A DNA stretch of 64,000 nucleotides from positions 19,801-83,800 of the forward strand of contig CAIOLO010000089.1 of the NCBI GenBank assembly GCA_903859155.1. The letters are read 5' to 3'. The notes beneath the pieces were generated by a model. That model did not search any database and was not told the DNA's origin. It saw nothing but the letters and a program-made list of their open reading frames with translations. Below are positions 47,859 through 56,159 of the stretch, piece after piece (within the stretch, counting starts at the first letter, position 1; each line of letters starts with the position of its first letter). Both the position numbers and the translations under genes were made by a program. This DNA comes from an uncultured beta proteobacterium. GTDB taxonomy: Bacteria; Pseudomonadota; Gammaproteobacteria; Burkholderiales; SG8-39.

Positions 47859-47880
47859 GCGGTCCCCGTTGAAGCGGTTG

Positions 47881-48177
47881 CTACTCGCCCTTCATCCCCG
47901 CCTCGGCGATGGTGGGCACGTCAGGCAGCGCGGCGTTGCGCTTGGTGGCGCCTGCACCACCGCGATTTCCGATCACCACCGACTGGCCTAAGCGCTCGTT
48001 CAATTGCTGCCCGATCATGCGCCCGACCACGTCGCTGCTGCCCCCGGGCGAAAAGGGAATGATGAGGCGCACTGGTCTTGACGGATAACTCTGCTGCGCG
48101 TTTGCAGAGAGACAAGCAAGCGTCGCAGATTGCGCGGCAATAACCAGCAAAAGGACGCGGATCGAATTTCCTCCCAC
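47881..48177 (-). pseudogene. Bug/TctC-type receptor relic with in-frame internal deletion
   Basis: 98 codons read leftwards from ATG 48177. Signal peptide RVLLLVIAAQSATLACLSANAQ, then QSYPSRPVRLIIPFSPGGSSD and LGQSVVIGNRGGAGAT, a correct Bug N-terminus. The next residues, KRNAALPDVPTIAEAGMKGE, belong near residue 250 of a normal Bug, and the frame stops at 47881. About 165 central residues and about 60 C-terminal residues are missing. The domain 1/domain 2 cleft is lost, so it cannot bind ligand in the usual way. It sits between the aldolase gene and the divergent intact Bug gene. Confidence 0.75.
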
Positions 48178-48348
48178 TGTTGTCTCGCGCCGAGGGATGG
48201 GGCACGCCTTGCCACCGCGCTGAATGTTAGGGCATTCCCATGGGTTTTATTCAAAGCGCGCGGGCTCCCTTTGCAGGTTACCGTATGGGGAAACGGGCAT
48301 GGCGTTAGAATCGCCGGCATTAGGCTGACGTTGGATAGGGAAGGGACG

Positions 48349-49311
48349 ATGATGAAAAGCGTTGCGATGCTGGGTGTCTGTATCTTGGTGGCGATGTCGA
48401 CGGCGGCAACTGCGCAGTCCTATCCGGTGAAGCCGATCAGGCTGGTCAGTTCGGTATCGGGTGGCGCCGAAGTGGTGGTTCGCGTGGCCAATCAGCGCTG
48501 GCAGGAAACCACCGGGCAGCCCATGGTGATGGAGGTGCAGTCCGGGGCCGGCGGCGCGGTGGGCGCGGAAATGGTGGCGCGGGCCGCGCCCGACGGTTAC
48601 ACCATTCTGCTGGCGACGGCGAGCGCAATCACCATGCGGCCGCATCTGGCGAAAAACGTGCCCTATGATCCGATCCGCGATTTCACCCCGATCATCCGCA
48701 CCGGCGAGGCGGTGCTGGTGGTGGCGGCCTTTCCTGGCGCACCCTTCGGCACGATCAAGGAAATGATTCAGTACGCAAAAAACAATCCGGGCAGGCTCTC
48801 CTATGGCAGCTCGGGTGTGGGCACCAATCACCACCTGTCCGGGGAGCTCATCGCCCGCGCCGCCAACATCGACATGGTGCACGTGCCTTACAAGACCGCG
48901 CCGCAGTTGATGAACGACACCATCGGCGGGCAGGTCCCCGTGGCCTTTACCATCCTGGCGACCATCTCCGCCAACGTGAAAGCGGGAAAGCTCCGCCTGC
49001 TGGGGGTGTACAACACGCGGCGCTATCCGCTGATTCCGGATGTGCCAACCGTCGCCGAAGAAGTCCCCGGCTACGAACCTCCACCGGGGTGGATGGGCTA
49101 TCTCGGCCCGGCCAACCTGCCGCAGGCCCTGGTGCTGCGACTGAATGCCGATCTGGGCAAGTTCTACGCCGAAGCGCAAATGCAGTCGCGCGCCGATGCC
49201 GCGGGCATCATGCTCTCTAACAGCACGCCGGCCCAGTTTGCCGATGACTTGAAGCGCGAATTCGCAACCGTCGCGCGCATCGTCAAGGCGGCAGGGATAC
49301 AACCGGAATAG
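48349..49311 (+). CDS. Bug/TctC-type periplasmic receptor (single gene)
   Basis: 320 residues from ATG 48349, with AAGGGA upstream (a second ATG follows directly). Signal peptide MLGVCILVAMSTAATAQ. The first ligand loop is unusual: SYPVKPIRLVSSVSGGAEVV lacks the Pro of PGG and the following Asp. The second loop YGSSGVGTNHHLSGELIA is canonical, and VHVPYKTAPQLMNDTIGGQV typical. Ends GIQPE. It is monocistronic, starting 171 bp from the divergent Bug relic. Between 49312 and 49440 there is no recognisable element. Confidence 0.88.
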   Translation: MMKSVAMLGVCILVAMSTAATAQSYPVKPIRLVSSVSGGAEVVVRVANQRWQETTGQPMVMEVQSGAGGAVGAEMVARAAPDGYTILLATASAITMRPHLAKNVPYDPIRDFTPIIRTGEAVLVVAAFPGAPFGTIKEMIQYAKNNPGRLSYGSSGVGTNHHLSGELIARAANIDMVHVPYKTAPQLMNDTIGGQVPVAFTILATISANVKAGKLRLLGVYNTRRYPLIPDVPTVAEEVPGYEPPPGWMGYLGPANLPQALVLRLNADLGKFYAEAQMQSRADAAGIMLSNSTPAQFADDLKREFATVARIVKAAGIQPE

Positions 49312-49440
49312 TTGCGGCATCGCGTGAACAGGGGCAGCGCACATCAAACGGACTGAATCGCTCGCCTGCGGCGTGTCCGATACCGCCGCCGCCGTGCGCT
49401 AGTTCGAGGACATCTGCCGGGAGATGCCCGATGGGCGTGT

Positions 49441-50409
49441 CTAGTCCTTGGCCGCGCCGGAGGCCTTGATGGCGAGCGCAAAGCGCGCGATTTCAGTGTC
49501 CCAGAATTTTCCGAATTCGCTTGCGCCCATGTAGCGCACGCTGACCCCGACCTTGTCGTAGGAGGCGGCGGTGGGTTGATGCGCCAGCGCCTTGCGGATT
49601 TCGGTGTCGATGCGGGCGATGATTTCCGGAGGCGTTTTCCCGGTCGTCACCACGCCGCCCCAGGCGCTCATCTCAAGGTCCTTGTATCCGGACTCGATCA
49701 TGGTCGGCACCTCGGGCAGTGTCGTTGTGCGCTGCGCGCTGAACACGGCCAGCGGGCGGATCTTGCCGGAGCGGATGTGCGAGATGGCTGAGGACAGCGT
49801 GTCCACCGTCATGTCCACGGTTCCGGCCATCAGTGCGGTCATGGCCGCCGCCGCCCCCTTGAAGGGCACGTGCACGACGTTGATGCCGGCGTAGTACTTG
49901 AACAGCTCCGCCGAGAGGTGCACCGCGGTTCCGGCACCGGTGGAGGAGTAGTTGAGCTTGCCCGGGTTGGCGCGCGCGAACGCGACCAGTTCGACGAGCG
50001 TCTTCTGCGGCCGGTTCGGCTCGACCATCAGCAGGTTGGGAATCACCCCGACCAGGGAGACGGGTGCGAGGTCGCGGCGCGGATCGAACGAAAGGTCCTT
50101 GACCATCGACTGCACGATTGCGACCTGCGGTGTGGCCGAGAGCAGCGTGTAGCCGTCAGGCGATGCCTTGGCAACGGTTTCACCGCCGCCGACAACGCCT
50201 CCACCGGGCCGGTTCTCGATCACGATGGGTTGCCCCAAGCCCTCCTGCAGTCGCGGCGCGAGCAGGCGCGGCGTCAGGTCCGCGATCCCGCCAGGCTGGC
50301 TTGCGACGATGAAGCGGATCGGCTTGGTGGGGAATTTTGAGTCCTGGGCGAGCGCCGCGCCGCAGGTGAAAATGGTGGCGAGTACAAACGTGCGCGGCAA
50401 TGAATTCAA
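49441..50409 (-). CDS. Bug/TctC-type periplasmic receptor divergent from iclR
   Basis: 322 residues from a TTG at 50409; on its strand GGGAGGAG lies 6 nt upstream, so this start is well supported although it is not ATG. Signal peptide SLPRTFVLATIFTCGAALAQ, then KFPTKPIRFIVASQPGGIAD. Second loop NYSSTGAGTAVHLSAELFK. VHVPFKGAAAAMTALMAGTV is the usual interdomain strand. It is divergent from the IclR gene, and the pair of IclR-type palindromes lies about 220-265 bp upstream of its start. It may therefore be controlled together with the catabolic operon to the right. Confidence 0.88.
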   Translation of the reverse strand: MNSLPRTFVLATIFTCGAALAQDSKFPTKPIRFIVASQPGGIADLTPRLLAPRLQEGLGQPIVIENRPGGGVVGGGETVAKASPDGYTLLSATPQVAIVQSMVKDLSFDPRRDLAPVSLVGVIPNLLMVEPNRPQKTLVELVAFARANPGKLNYSSTGAGTAVHLSAELFKYYAGINVVHVPFKGAAAAMTALMAGTVDMTVDTLSSAISHIRSGKIRPLAVFSAQRTTTLPEVPTMIESGYKDLEMSAWGGVVTTGKTPPEIIARIDTEIRKALAHQPTAASYDKVGVSVRYMGASEFGKFWDTEIARFALAIKASGAAKD

Positions 50410-50629
50410 GGGACGCTCCTCCCGGTGTGTGGGTTGCTGCCATTGTAACCAACTAGCCGGAACGGTACACCGCACCGAAAAATCGCCGAAAAAGCGCACC
50501 GAACAACCGCGACGGCATGCAAAATCAGCTTCAGTTGGCGGACCCGCGGTTGCCGTCGCGCCGGAGTCCGGCCTGCAAACGGGCCGGGCCGCTGGCGGTT
50601 GCTGATCGAGCGTAAGGGTCGTCACGACG

Positions 50630-50645
50630 TTTCACATATGTGAAA
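50630..50645. promoter_or_regulatory. IclR-type operator, copy 1
   Basis: TTTCACATATGTGAAA, a perfect 16-bp palindrome, identical to the copy at 50659-50674 (centre-to-centre 29 bp). Located 48 bp upstream of the IclR start. Confidence 0.75.
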
Positions 50646-50658
50646 TCCCGGGCGTCAA

Positions 50659-50674
50659 TTTCACATATGTGAAA
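50659..50674. promoter_or_regulatory. IclR-type operator, copy 2
   Basis: Identical 16-bp palindrome TTTCACATATGTGAAA, ending 19 bp before the iclR ATG. IclR family dimers or tetramers bind paired palindromes like this; autoregulation and control of the flanking genes are expected. Confidence 0.75.
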
Positions 50675-50693
50675 CCGGACTATCATTGCCGCC

Positions 50694-51509
50694 ATGGCAA
50701 TGCCGCTGGTCAAATCCGCGCACCGCGTGGTGCAGATTTTCGAATTCTTCGCCGAACGCAAGGCCCCGGCCGGGCTGATGGAGGTGGCGCGCGCACTGCG
50801 CAGCCCGCCCTCCAGCACCTCGGCCCTGCTGGGCACGCTCCAGGGGCTCGGTTATCTCGACTACGACCGCCATCAGCGCACATTCATGCCCACCCTGCGT
50901 GCCGCGCTGCTGGGCATCTGGGTGAACGATCTTCTGCTAAGCGATGGCACGGTGCTGCGGCTGATGGTCGAGTTGCGGGAACAGACCGGCGCAACGGTGG
51001 TGCTCGGCGCGCAAAGCGGCCTGCAGGTGCAGTACATCCAGGTGATGCATTCGCTGATCCGGCGCTCCGGACCCGAGGTGGCCACCGGTCGCCTGCGCCC
51101 GCTGCTCAAATCCGCGGTGGGGCAGTTGATACTCAGCCTCAAGGACGATGCGGAGGTGGTGGCGCTCGCGCGACGCGTCAATGCCGAGGAGAAGGATCCC
51201 GCGCGGCGCCTGCGCATCGAAGATTTGATGCGAAAAATCGAGGCCTGCCGGCGCGAGGGTTACGGCTATACCGAAGGGGCGACCACGCAGGGCGCAGGCA
51301 TTATTGCCGTACTGCTGCCAACGCCCCCGCACCAGCGGCCGATCGCGCTGGGCATCGGCACCTCGCTGCGCATTCTGCGCGAGCAGAAACTCAATTTCCT
51401 CGCGGCCCTGCGCCAGGCGGTCAAGGTGCACGGCAGGCTGCTCGGTCTTCCGGTCGCCCCGCCGGCCGAAGCGCGGACCACGGGCACCCGCCGCGCCGCA
51501 AAGCGCTGA
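50694..51509 (+). CDS. IclR-family regulator of the catabolic cluster
   Basis: 271 residues. Winged HTH near 1-75 (KSAHRVVQIFEFFAERKAPA, then LMEVARALRSPPSSTSALLGTL recognition helix). The C-terminal IclR effector domain (about 85-250) includes LVELREQTGATVVLGAQSGL and GRLRPLLKSAVGQLILSL, with a late GATTQGAGIIAVLLPT. A tail of basic residues follows. It starts only 20 bp after the second operator, so leader is very short. It is followed in the same direction by an eight-gene catabolic set. Inducer unknown. Confidence 0.9.
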   Translation: MAMPLVKSAHRVVQIFEFFAERKAPAGLMEVARALRSPPSSTSALLGTLQGLGYLDYDRHQRTFMPTLRAALLGIWVNDLLLSDGTVLRLMVELREQTGATVVLGAQSGLQVQYIQVMHSLIRRSGPEVATGRLRPLLKSAVGQLILSLKDDAEVVALARRVNAEEKDPARRLRIEDLMRKIEACRREGYGYTEGATTQGAGIIAVLLPTPPHQRPIALGIGTSLRILREQKLNFLAALRQAVKVHGRLLGLPVAPPAEARTTGTRRAAKR

Positions 51510-51524
51510 GCATCGGCGCGGCGC

Positions 51525-51560
51525 GCTGTCAATCCCCCCTGTCACGGCGGGATTGACAGC
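51525..51560. promoter_or_regulatory. 12-bp perfect inverted repeat between iclR and the lyase gene
   Basis: GCTGTCAATCCC (51525-51536) pairs with GGGATTGACAGC (51549-51560) across a 12-nt loop. No T-run follows (GGCGCAGG), so it is not a standard intrinsic terminator. It lies 58 bp before the lyase ATG and may be an operator or an attenuating hairpin for the operon. Confidence 0.45.
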
Positions 51561-51617
51561 GGCGCAGGTCCGGCCCAGCATCGCCGCTCCTTGTTTTCGC
51601 CGTTGACCGGAGAGTCC

Positions 51618-52982
51618 ATGCCCACGACGCTTGATTGCAGCATCATGAAACACGTTTTCGGAACCCGGCGCATGCGCGAGGTGTTCGATTCCCGCAAGCT
51701 GCTGCAGAGCTGGCTCGACGTGTGGGCGGCGCTGGCCGAAGCCGAGGCCGACGCGGGCCTGATTCCCGCTGAGGCCGCGAAGAAGATCCGGTCGGTGGCG
51801 AAAGCCGAACTCTACGACCTCGAGAAAATCGGCGCGGGCGTCGAGTCGGGCCGCCACATTCTGATGCCCTCGATCCGCGCGCTGACCGAAAAATCGGGCG
51901 ATGCGGGCAAGTACGTGCATTGGGGCACCACCTCGCAGGATGTCTTCGACACCGGGCTGGTGCTGCAGATCCGCGACGCGCTGGCAATCATCGAGGACGA
52001 AGTCCGTGCCCAGATCGGCTTTCTGCTGCCCCTTGCCGAGCGCTACAAGTCCCATGCCATGGCCGGGCGCACCCACTGGCAGCATGCAGTGCCGATCACC
52101 TTCGGCTTGAAGGTGGCGTTCTGGATCGACGAGCTGGGCCGCCACCTCGAGCGCCTGCAGCGCTGCCGCAAGGTCGTGCTGGTGTGCCAGATGAGCGGTT
52201 CCGCAGGAACCTTTGCCTCATTGGGAACCAGCGGTCCGGCGGTCCAGGAGGCCTTCGCCAAACACGTGGGACTGCCGCTGCCGGATGCGCCCTGGTACAA
52301 CATCCGCGACAATTTTTCGGAACTGGTCTCCACGCTGGGCATGATCGCCGCGACCACCGAGCGCATCTGTAACGAGACCGGACGCCTTTCCTCGACGGAA
52401 ATCGGCGAAGTCTGGGAGCCCCAGACCAAGACCCAGGTGGGCTCCTCGGCGATGCCGCAGAAGCGCAATCCGATCAACGGCGAACGCGCCGTGGCCAACT
52501 GCCATCTGGTGCGCGGCCTGGTGCCGGTGATGCAGGGCCTGATGGTGGTCGCGCACGAGCGCGACATGTCGGTGACTGCGGCCGAATGGCTGCTGTTGCC
52601 GCAGTGTTTCATTCTCCTCGATGGGGCGCTGTCGCTGGCGCATCGCATTCTCGAGGACCTTCAGGTCGATCCGCAGCGCATGACCCGCAACCTTGCATTG
52701 ACCGGCGGGGGCATTGTTTCCGAGGCGGTGATGTATGGCCTGGGCTGGAAGATGGGGCGCGGCGAAGCGCATGAGCTGACCATCAAGATGGCGCGCCAAG
52801 CGCATGCCGAGCACAAGGAGTTGATCGACGTGATGCTCGCCAACAAGGAGGTTTGCGCAATCCTGTCGGAGGCGGAAATGCGCGAACTGGTGAAACCCGA
52901 GAACTACCTGGGGGTCGCGCAGTCGGTGGTCGATCGCGTGCTCAGCAGCGCCGCGGCGCGGCTTGACGCCACGCGCGGCTGA
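51618..52982 (+). CDS. Fumarase/aspartase-superfamily lyase (CMLE/adenylosuccinate lyase-like)
   Basis: 454 residues from ATG 51618 with GGAGAG upstream. All three conserved regions of the superfamily: C1 VHWGTTSQDVFDTGLVLQ near 104-121, C2 GRTHWQHAVPITFGLKV near 149-165, and the signature GSSAMPQKRNPINGE at 275-289. The overall layout, with MKHVFGTRRMREVFDSR at the start, is that of 3-carboxy-cis,cis-muconate cycloisomerases and adenylosuccinate lyases. Since the cell's purine gene would not be in a catabolic operon, a C-N or C-O lyase for a polycarboxylate (the group includes iminodisuccinate-type lyases) is more likely. First enzyme gene after iclR. Confidence 0.85.
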   Translation: MPTTLDCSIMKHVFGTRRMREVFDSRKLLQSWLDVWAALAEAEADAGLIPAEAAKKIRSVAKAELYDLEKIGAGVESGRHILMPSIRALTEKSGDAGKYVHWGTTSQDVFDTGLVLQIRDALAIIEDEVRAQIGFLLPLAERYKSHAMAGRTHWQHAVPITFGLKVAFWIDELGRHLERLQRCRKVVLVCQMSGSAGTFASLGTSGPAVQEAFAKHVGLPLPDAPWYNIRDNFSELVSTLGMIAATTERICNETGRLSSTEIGEVWEPQTKTQVGSSAMPQKRNPINGERAVANCHLVRGLVPVMQGLMVVAHERDMSVTAAEWLLLPQCFILLDGALSLAHRILEDLQVDPQRMTRNLALTGGGIVSEAVMYGLGWKMGRGEAHELTIKMARQAHAEHKELIDVMLANKEVCAILSEAEMRELVKPENYLGVAQSVVDRVLSSAAARLDATRG

Positions 52983-52993
52983 GGGGCGCGCAC

Positions 52994-54316
52994 ATGGATC
53001 AGAGCGCCCAATCCCGTAACCTGGCCGCCGAGATCGCGGCCGTGCTGCCGGCGCTGGCGCGCCTGGCCGACCGCGATGCCGTGGCGTTGCGCCTGGCCGA
53101 TACGGCCGCGTGCGCGCTGGGTGCGGAGCGCCTGGCCGACCAGGCGCAGGAGGCGGACGAGGGGACCATCACCCGCATCCGGCGCTACGGGTCGTGGGGG
53201 CAGGGCCCGTGCACCGTATGGGCCGACGGCACACGGGCGAGCCTTGACGATGCGTCGCTGCGCAATGGCGTCGCCGCGCGCTATCTGGATTACAACGACA
53301 CCTACGTAGGGCGCGCAGTCATCCATCCGAGCGACATGATTGCCGCGCTGGTGGCGCTGGCCGAAGCGCGCGCTATCGGCTGGGAGCGGTTGATCGAAGC
53401 AATCACAGTCGGCTACGAGGTCATGTGCCGGTTCGCCGACCAGACGCAGGTGGCCAGTCACGGCTTTGACGGCTCCTCGACGCTGACACCCCTGGGCGCC
53501 GCTGCCGCGGCCTCGTGGTTGATCGGACTGGACGAAGAACGCACCGCCGAAGCGCTGTGCGTCGCGGCACTCGATGCCGGCGTGCTGCGCTCGGTGCGAC
53601 AGGGGCGCTTGTCCGACTGGAAGGCGATTGCCTCCGGGCGCGGTGCGATGAAAGCGCTGTTCGCGGTGCGCATGGTGGAGGCGGGCTGTCATTCACCCCA
53701 GAGCGTTTTCGAAGGCAAGGATGGTTTCTGCGAGCGCGTGGGCGGGCCCTTGAGCATCGGCACCGAGGGCGGCGCGCGCCTGCCGCGCACGCTGCTGAAG
53801 AAATATCCGGTGCAGATTTTCATTCAGGGCCTCATCGAGCTGGCGCAGCAGTTGCGGTCCGAGTTGCCGGGCGCGGCGGCCGAGATCACCGCCATCAGGC
53901 TGGGCATGTCGCGCCAGGCGGTTGAAATGCTGGGCGGGGCCAGCGCGGGGAAGGCCAGGATCAATCGCGAGACCGCGGACCACACGCCCGGGTTTGCCAT
54001 CGCAGCGGTGCTCCTGAAGGGGCGCCTTTCCCACGACGACTACGAGGCGTTGCTCAAGGACGAGGGCGTGCTGTCGCTCATGGCCGCGGTGAGCATGGAA
54101 GAAGATCCCGATGCCACGCGTGCCTATCCGCGCGAATTTCACGCCAAACTGACCGCCACGCTCAAAGGCGACAAGACGATAGTGGTCTCGCAGCAGGGGC
54201 CCGCGCCGATGGACGGGGTGTCCTTTGCGCGCAAGCTCGACGATCTCTGGCCTGCGGCGAGGCCGCGCATCTGGCCCTGGCAGCTAAGCGGTGAAGCACC
54301 GCGCTTTCCGGCATGA
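52994..54316 (+). CDS. MmgE/PrpD-family protein
   Basis: 440 residues, normal for the family. Mostly helical N- and C-terminal domain I, with NGVAARYLDYNDTYVGRAVI near 91-110, HPSDMIAALVALAEA following, DWKAIASGRGAMKALFAV near 209-226, and RETADHTPGFAIAAVLLKG near 322-340. Members include 2-methylcitrate dehydratase, cis-aconitate decarboxylase and iminodisuccinate epimerase, all acting on di- or tricarboxylates without a metal cofactor. Next to an aspartase-type lyase, an epimerase or dehydratase of a polycarboxylate is the best guess. It starts 11 bp after the lyase stop. Confidence 0.85.
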   Translation: MDQSAQSRNLAAEIAAVLPALARLADRDAVALRLADTAACALGAERLADQAQEADEGTITRIRRYGSWGQGPCTVWADGTRASLDDASLRNGVAARYLDYNDTYVGRAVIHPSDMIAALVALAEARAIGWERLIEAITVGYEVMCRFADQTQVASHGFDGSSTLTPLGAAAAASWLIGLDEERTAEALCVAALDAGVLRSVRQGRLSDWKAIASGRGAMKALFAVRMVEAGCHSPQSVFEGKDGFCERVGGPLSIGTEGGARLPRTLLKKYPVQIFIQGLIELAQQLRSELPGAAAEITAIRLGMSRQAVEMLGGASAGKARINRETADHTPGFAIAAVLLKGRLSHDDYEALLKDEGVLSLMAAVSMEEDPDATRAYPREFHAKLTATLKGDKTIVVSQQGPAPMDGVSFARKLDDLWPAARPRIWPWQLSGEAPRFPA

Positions 54317-54370
54317 GATTCCGAATCCGGTAACTTGAATAGTTAAAAACGTGAAAAGGACCGAAGTCAT

Positions 54371-55624
54371 ATGAACATGATAGAAAAAATTATGGCCAAA
54401 CGCAGCGGCCGCAGCAAGGTCGCCGCCGGCGACGTGGTGGTGTGCGAGGTCGACTGCGCGCTGCTGCACGACCTTTCGGCGCGCAGCTGTCGCATCGTGT
54501 TCGAGAAGCAGGTGGGCGGCAAGATGCTGCACCCGGAGCGCATCGTCACCGTCATCGACCACCAGTTCTCGCCGCCCACCGAGGAGAAGGCGGCCATCCT
54601 GGTGGCGATACGCGACTTCGCGTGGAAGAACAACATGCCGCTCTACGACTGCGGCAGCGGCAATATCCACAACGTCGCGCTGCAGATGGGCCACATCCGC
54701 CCCGGCGACCTGGTGGTGGGCTCGGACAGCCACTCGCCGGTGCAGGGTGTGATGGGCGCGTTCTGCGCCTCGCTCGGCAACGACTCGTACGCGGCGACAG
54801 TGATGCCGTATTCGAAATCGTGGTTCAAGGTGCCCGAAACCGTGCGCGTGGAGGTCACCGGAAAGACCCGCCCCGGCGTGACACCGCGCGACGTCGCGCT
54901 GTGGCTGTGCGCCGAGATCGGCGAGGGCCGCGTGAACTACCAGGCGGTCAAGTTCTGCGGCGAGTACATCGAGTCGCTGCCGTTCTGGGACAGGTATCTG
55001 TTCCCGCTCATGGGTGTGGACATCGGCGCCAAGTGCGCCTACATCGATCCGGACAAGACCACCACGGACTTTGCCGACAGTGTCGGCTGCAAGGGTTACG
55101 AGGTCGAGCGCGACGATCCGGGCACGAAATTCGTCGAGACCTGGAGCTACGACATCAGCAACCTCGAACCGCAGATCTGCTTCCCCGCCACGGTGGGCAA
55201 CGTGGCGCCGATTACAAAGTATGTCGGCACGCCGATACAGTGGGCCGAGCTTGGCGGGCACGGCGGCGGCCGGCTCACCGATGTCGAGCAGGCGGCGCAG
55301 GTGCTGCGCAAGAAATCCAAACACGGGCACGTCTGCTTCAATATCGTTCCGGGCAGCCGGCACGTGTTCTCCGAGGCAGTGAAATCAGGCGCCCTCTCTG
55401 CGCTGCACGAGGGCGGTGCCACCTGGTTTCCGGCCAGCACCGGCGCCAACCAGGCGGTCAACATGGGTGCGATGGCCGATGGCGAGACCATGATTTCGAC
55501 GCACGTGCGCAATTTCCCCGGGCGCAACGGCAGCGCCAAGGCGCAGATGTTTCTCGCCTCCGCGCTCTCGGTCGCCGCGGCTGCGACCGCCGGGAAAATC
55601 ACCGATCCAAGGGAGTTCCTGTAA
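54371..55624 (+). CDS. Aconitase-superfamily hydro-lyase, large subunit, lacking the Fe-S cysteines
   Basis: 417 residues. LeuC-like from end to end: EKIMAKRSGRSKVAAGD, then VGSDSHSPVQGVMGAF near 117, WFKVPETVRVEVTGKTRPG and VPGSRHVFSEAVKSGA near 331, HVRNFPGRNGSAKAQMFL near 377. In LeuC/aconitase the [4Fe-4S] ligands are the Cys of GSCTNSR and the two of PGCxxC. Here the equivalent stretches read GGHGGGR and FPASTGANQAVNMG, so all three ligands are absent. The usual DSHTCTYG is DSHSPVQG. Either the active site uses another metal or acid-base mechanism or it is cofactor-free. The stop overlaps the small-subunit ATG (TAATG). Confidence 0.8.
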   Translation: MNMIEKIMAKRSGRSKVAAGDVVVCEVDCALLHDLSARSCRIVFEKQVGGKMLHPERIVTVIDHQFSPPTEEKAAILVAIRDFAWKNNMPLYDCGSGNIHNVALQMGHIRPGDLVVGSDSHSPVQGVMGAFCASLGNDSYAATVMPYSKSWFKVPETVRVEVTGKTRPGVTPRDVALWLCAEIGEGRVNYQAVKFCGEYIESLPFWDRYLFPLMGVDIGAKCAYIDPDKTTTDFADSVGCKGYEVERDDPGTKFVETWSYDISNLEPQICFPATVGNVAPITKYVGTPIQWAELGGHGGGRLTDVEQAAQVLRKKSKHGHVCFNIVPGSRHVFSEAVKSGALSALHEGGATWFPASTGANQAVNMGAMADGETMISTHVRNFPGRNGSAKAQMFLASALSVAAAATAGKITDPREFL

Positions 55625-56154
55625 TGGCCAGCGAAAAGAAGATCGTCCCGATGAAGGGCCGCGCCTGGAAGTTCGGCGACAACGTGCCCACTGACAGCAT
55701 TGTTCCCACCGCCGTGGTGCAGGGCACGATGGAAGTCATCCTGCCGCACGTGCTGGCGGATCTCAAGCCCGAGTTCGCCAAGGGCGTGAAGCAGGGCGAC
55801 ATCATGGTCGCAGGCCACCATTTCGGCCAGTCCTCGGGCCGCGGCGTCGCCTCGAAGGCGATTGCGGCATCGGGCATCGTCTGCATCGTCGCGGACAGCT
55901 TCGCCAGAACCTTCCTGCGCAACAGTTACGAAGTGGGCCTGCCGCTGCTCGAGTGTCCCGGTGCCTCCGAACTGGCCAAGGATGGCGACATCGTTTATCT
56001 GGACCTGGTAAAGGGCGTGGCGCGCAACGAAACCACGGGCGTGGAACTGAAGGCACGGCCGGTCGCGCCTTTCCTGCTGACCATGCTCGAGGCCGGGGGC
56101 ATCATCCCCCTGGTGAAGAAGACCGGACCGGACCTGGGCACGGGCGGGGCTTAA
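55624..56154 (+). CDS. Aconitase-superfamily hydro-lyase, small subunit
   Basis: 176 residues. LeuD-like swivel domain: GRAWKFGDNVPTDSIVPT near 11-28, GDIMVAGHHFGQSSGRGVAS near 59-78 and SGIVCIVADSFARTFLRNSY near 84-103. The normal substrate-binding motif GxNFGCGSSREHA is changed to GHHFGQSSGRGVA, moving or losing the Ser-Arg pair that holds the substrate carboxylate. This agrees with the altered large subunit and suggests the pair evolved together for another substrate. Coupled by TAATG overlap to the large subunit and followed 5 bp later by an enoyl-CoA hydratase gene. Confidence 0.8.
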   Translation: MASEKKIVPMKGRAWKFGDNVPTDSIVPTAVVQGTMEVILPHVLADLKPEFAKGVKQGDIMVAGHHFGQSSGRGVASKAIAASGIVCIVADSFARTFLRNSYEVGLPLLECPGASELAKDGDIVYLDLVKGVARNETTGVELKARPVAPFLLTMLEAGGIIPLVKKTGPDLGTGGA

Positions 56155-56159
56155 GCGTC

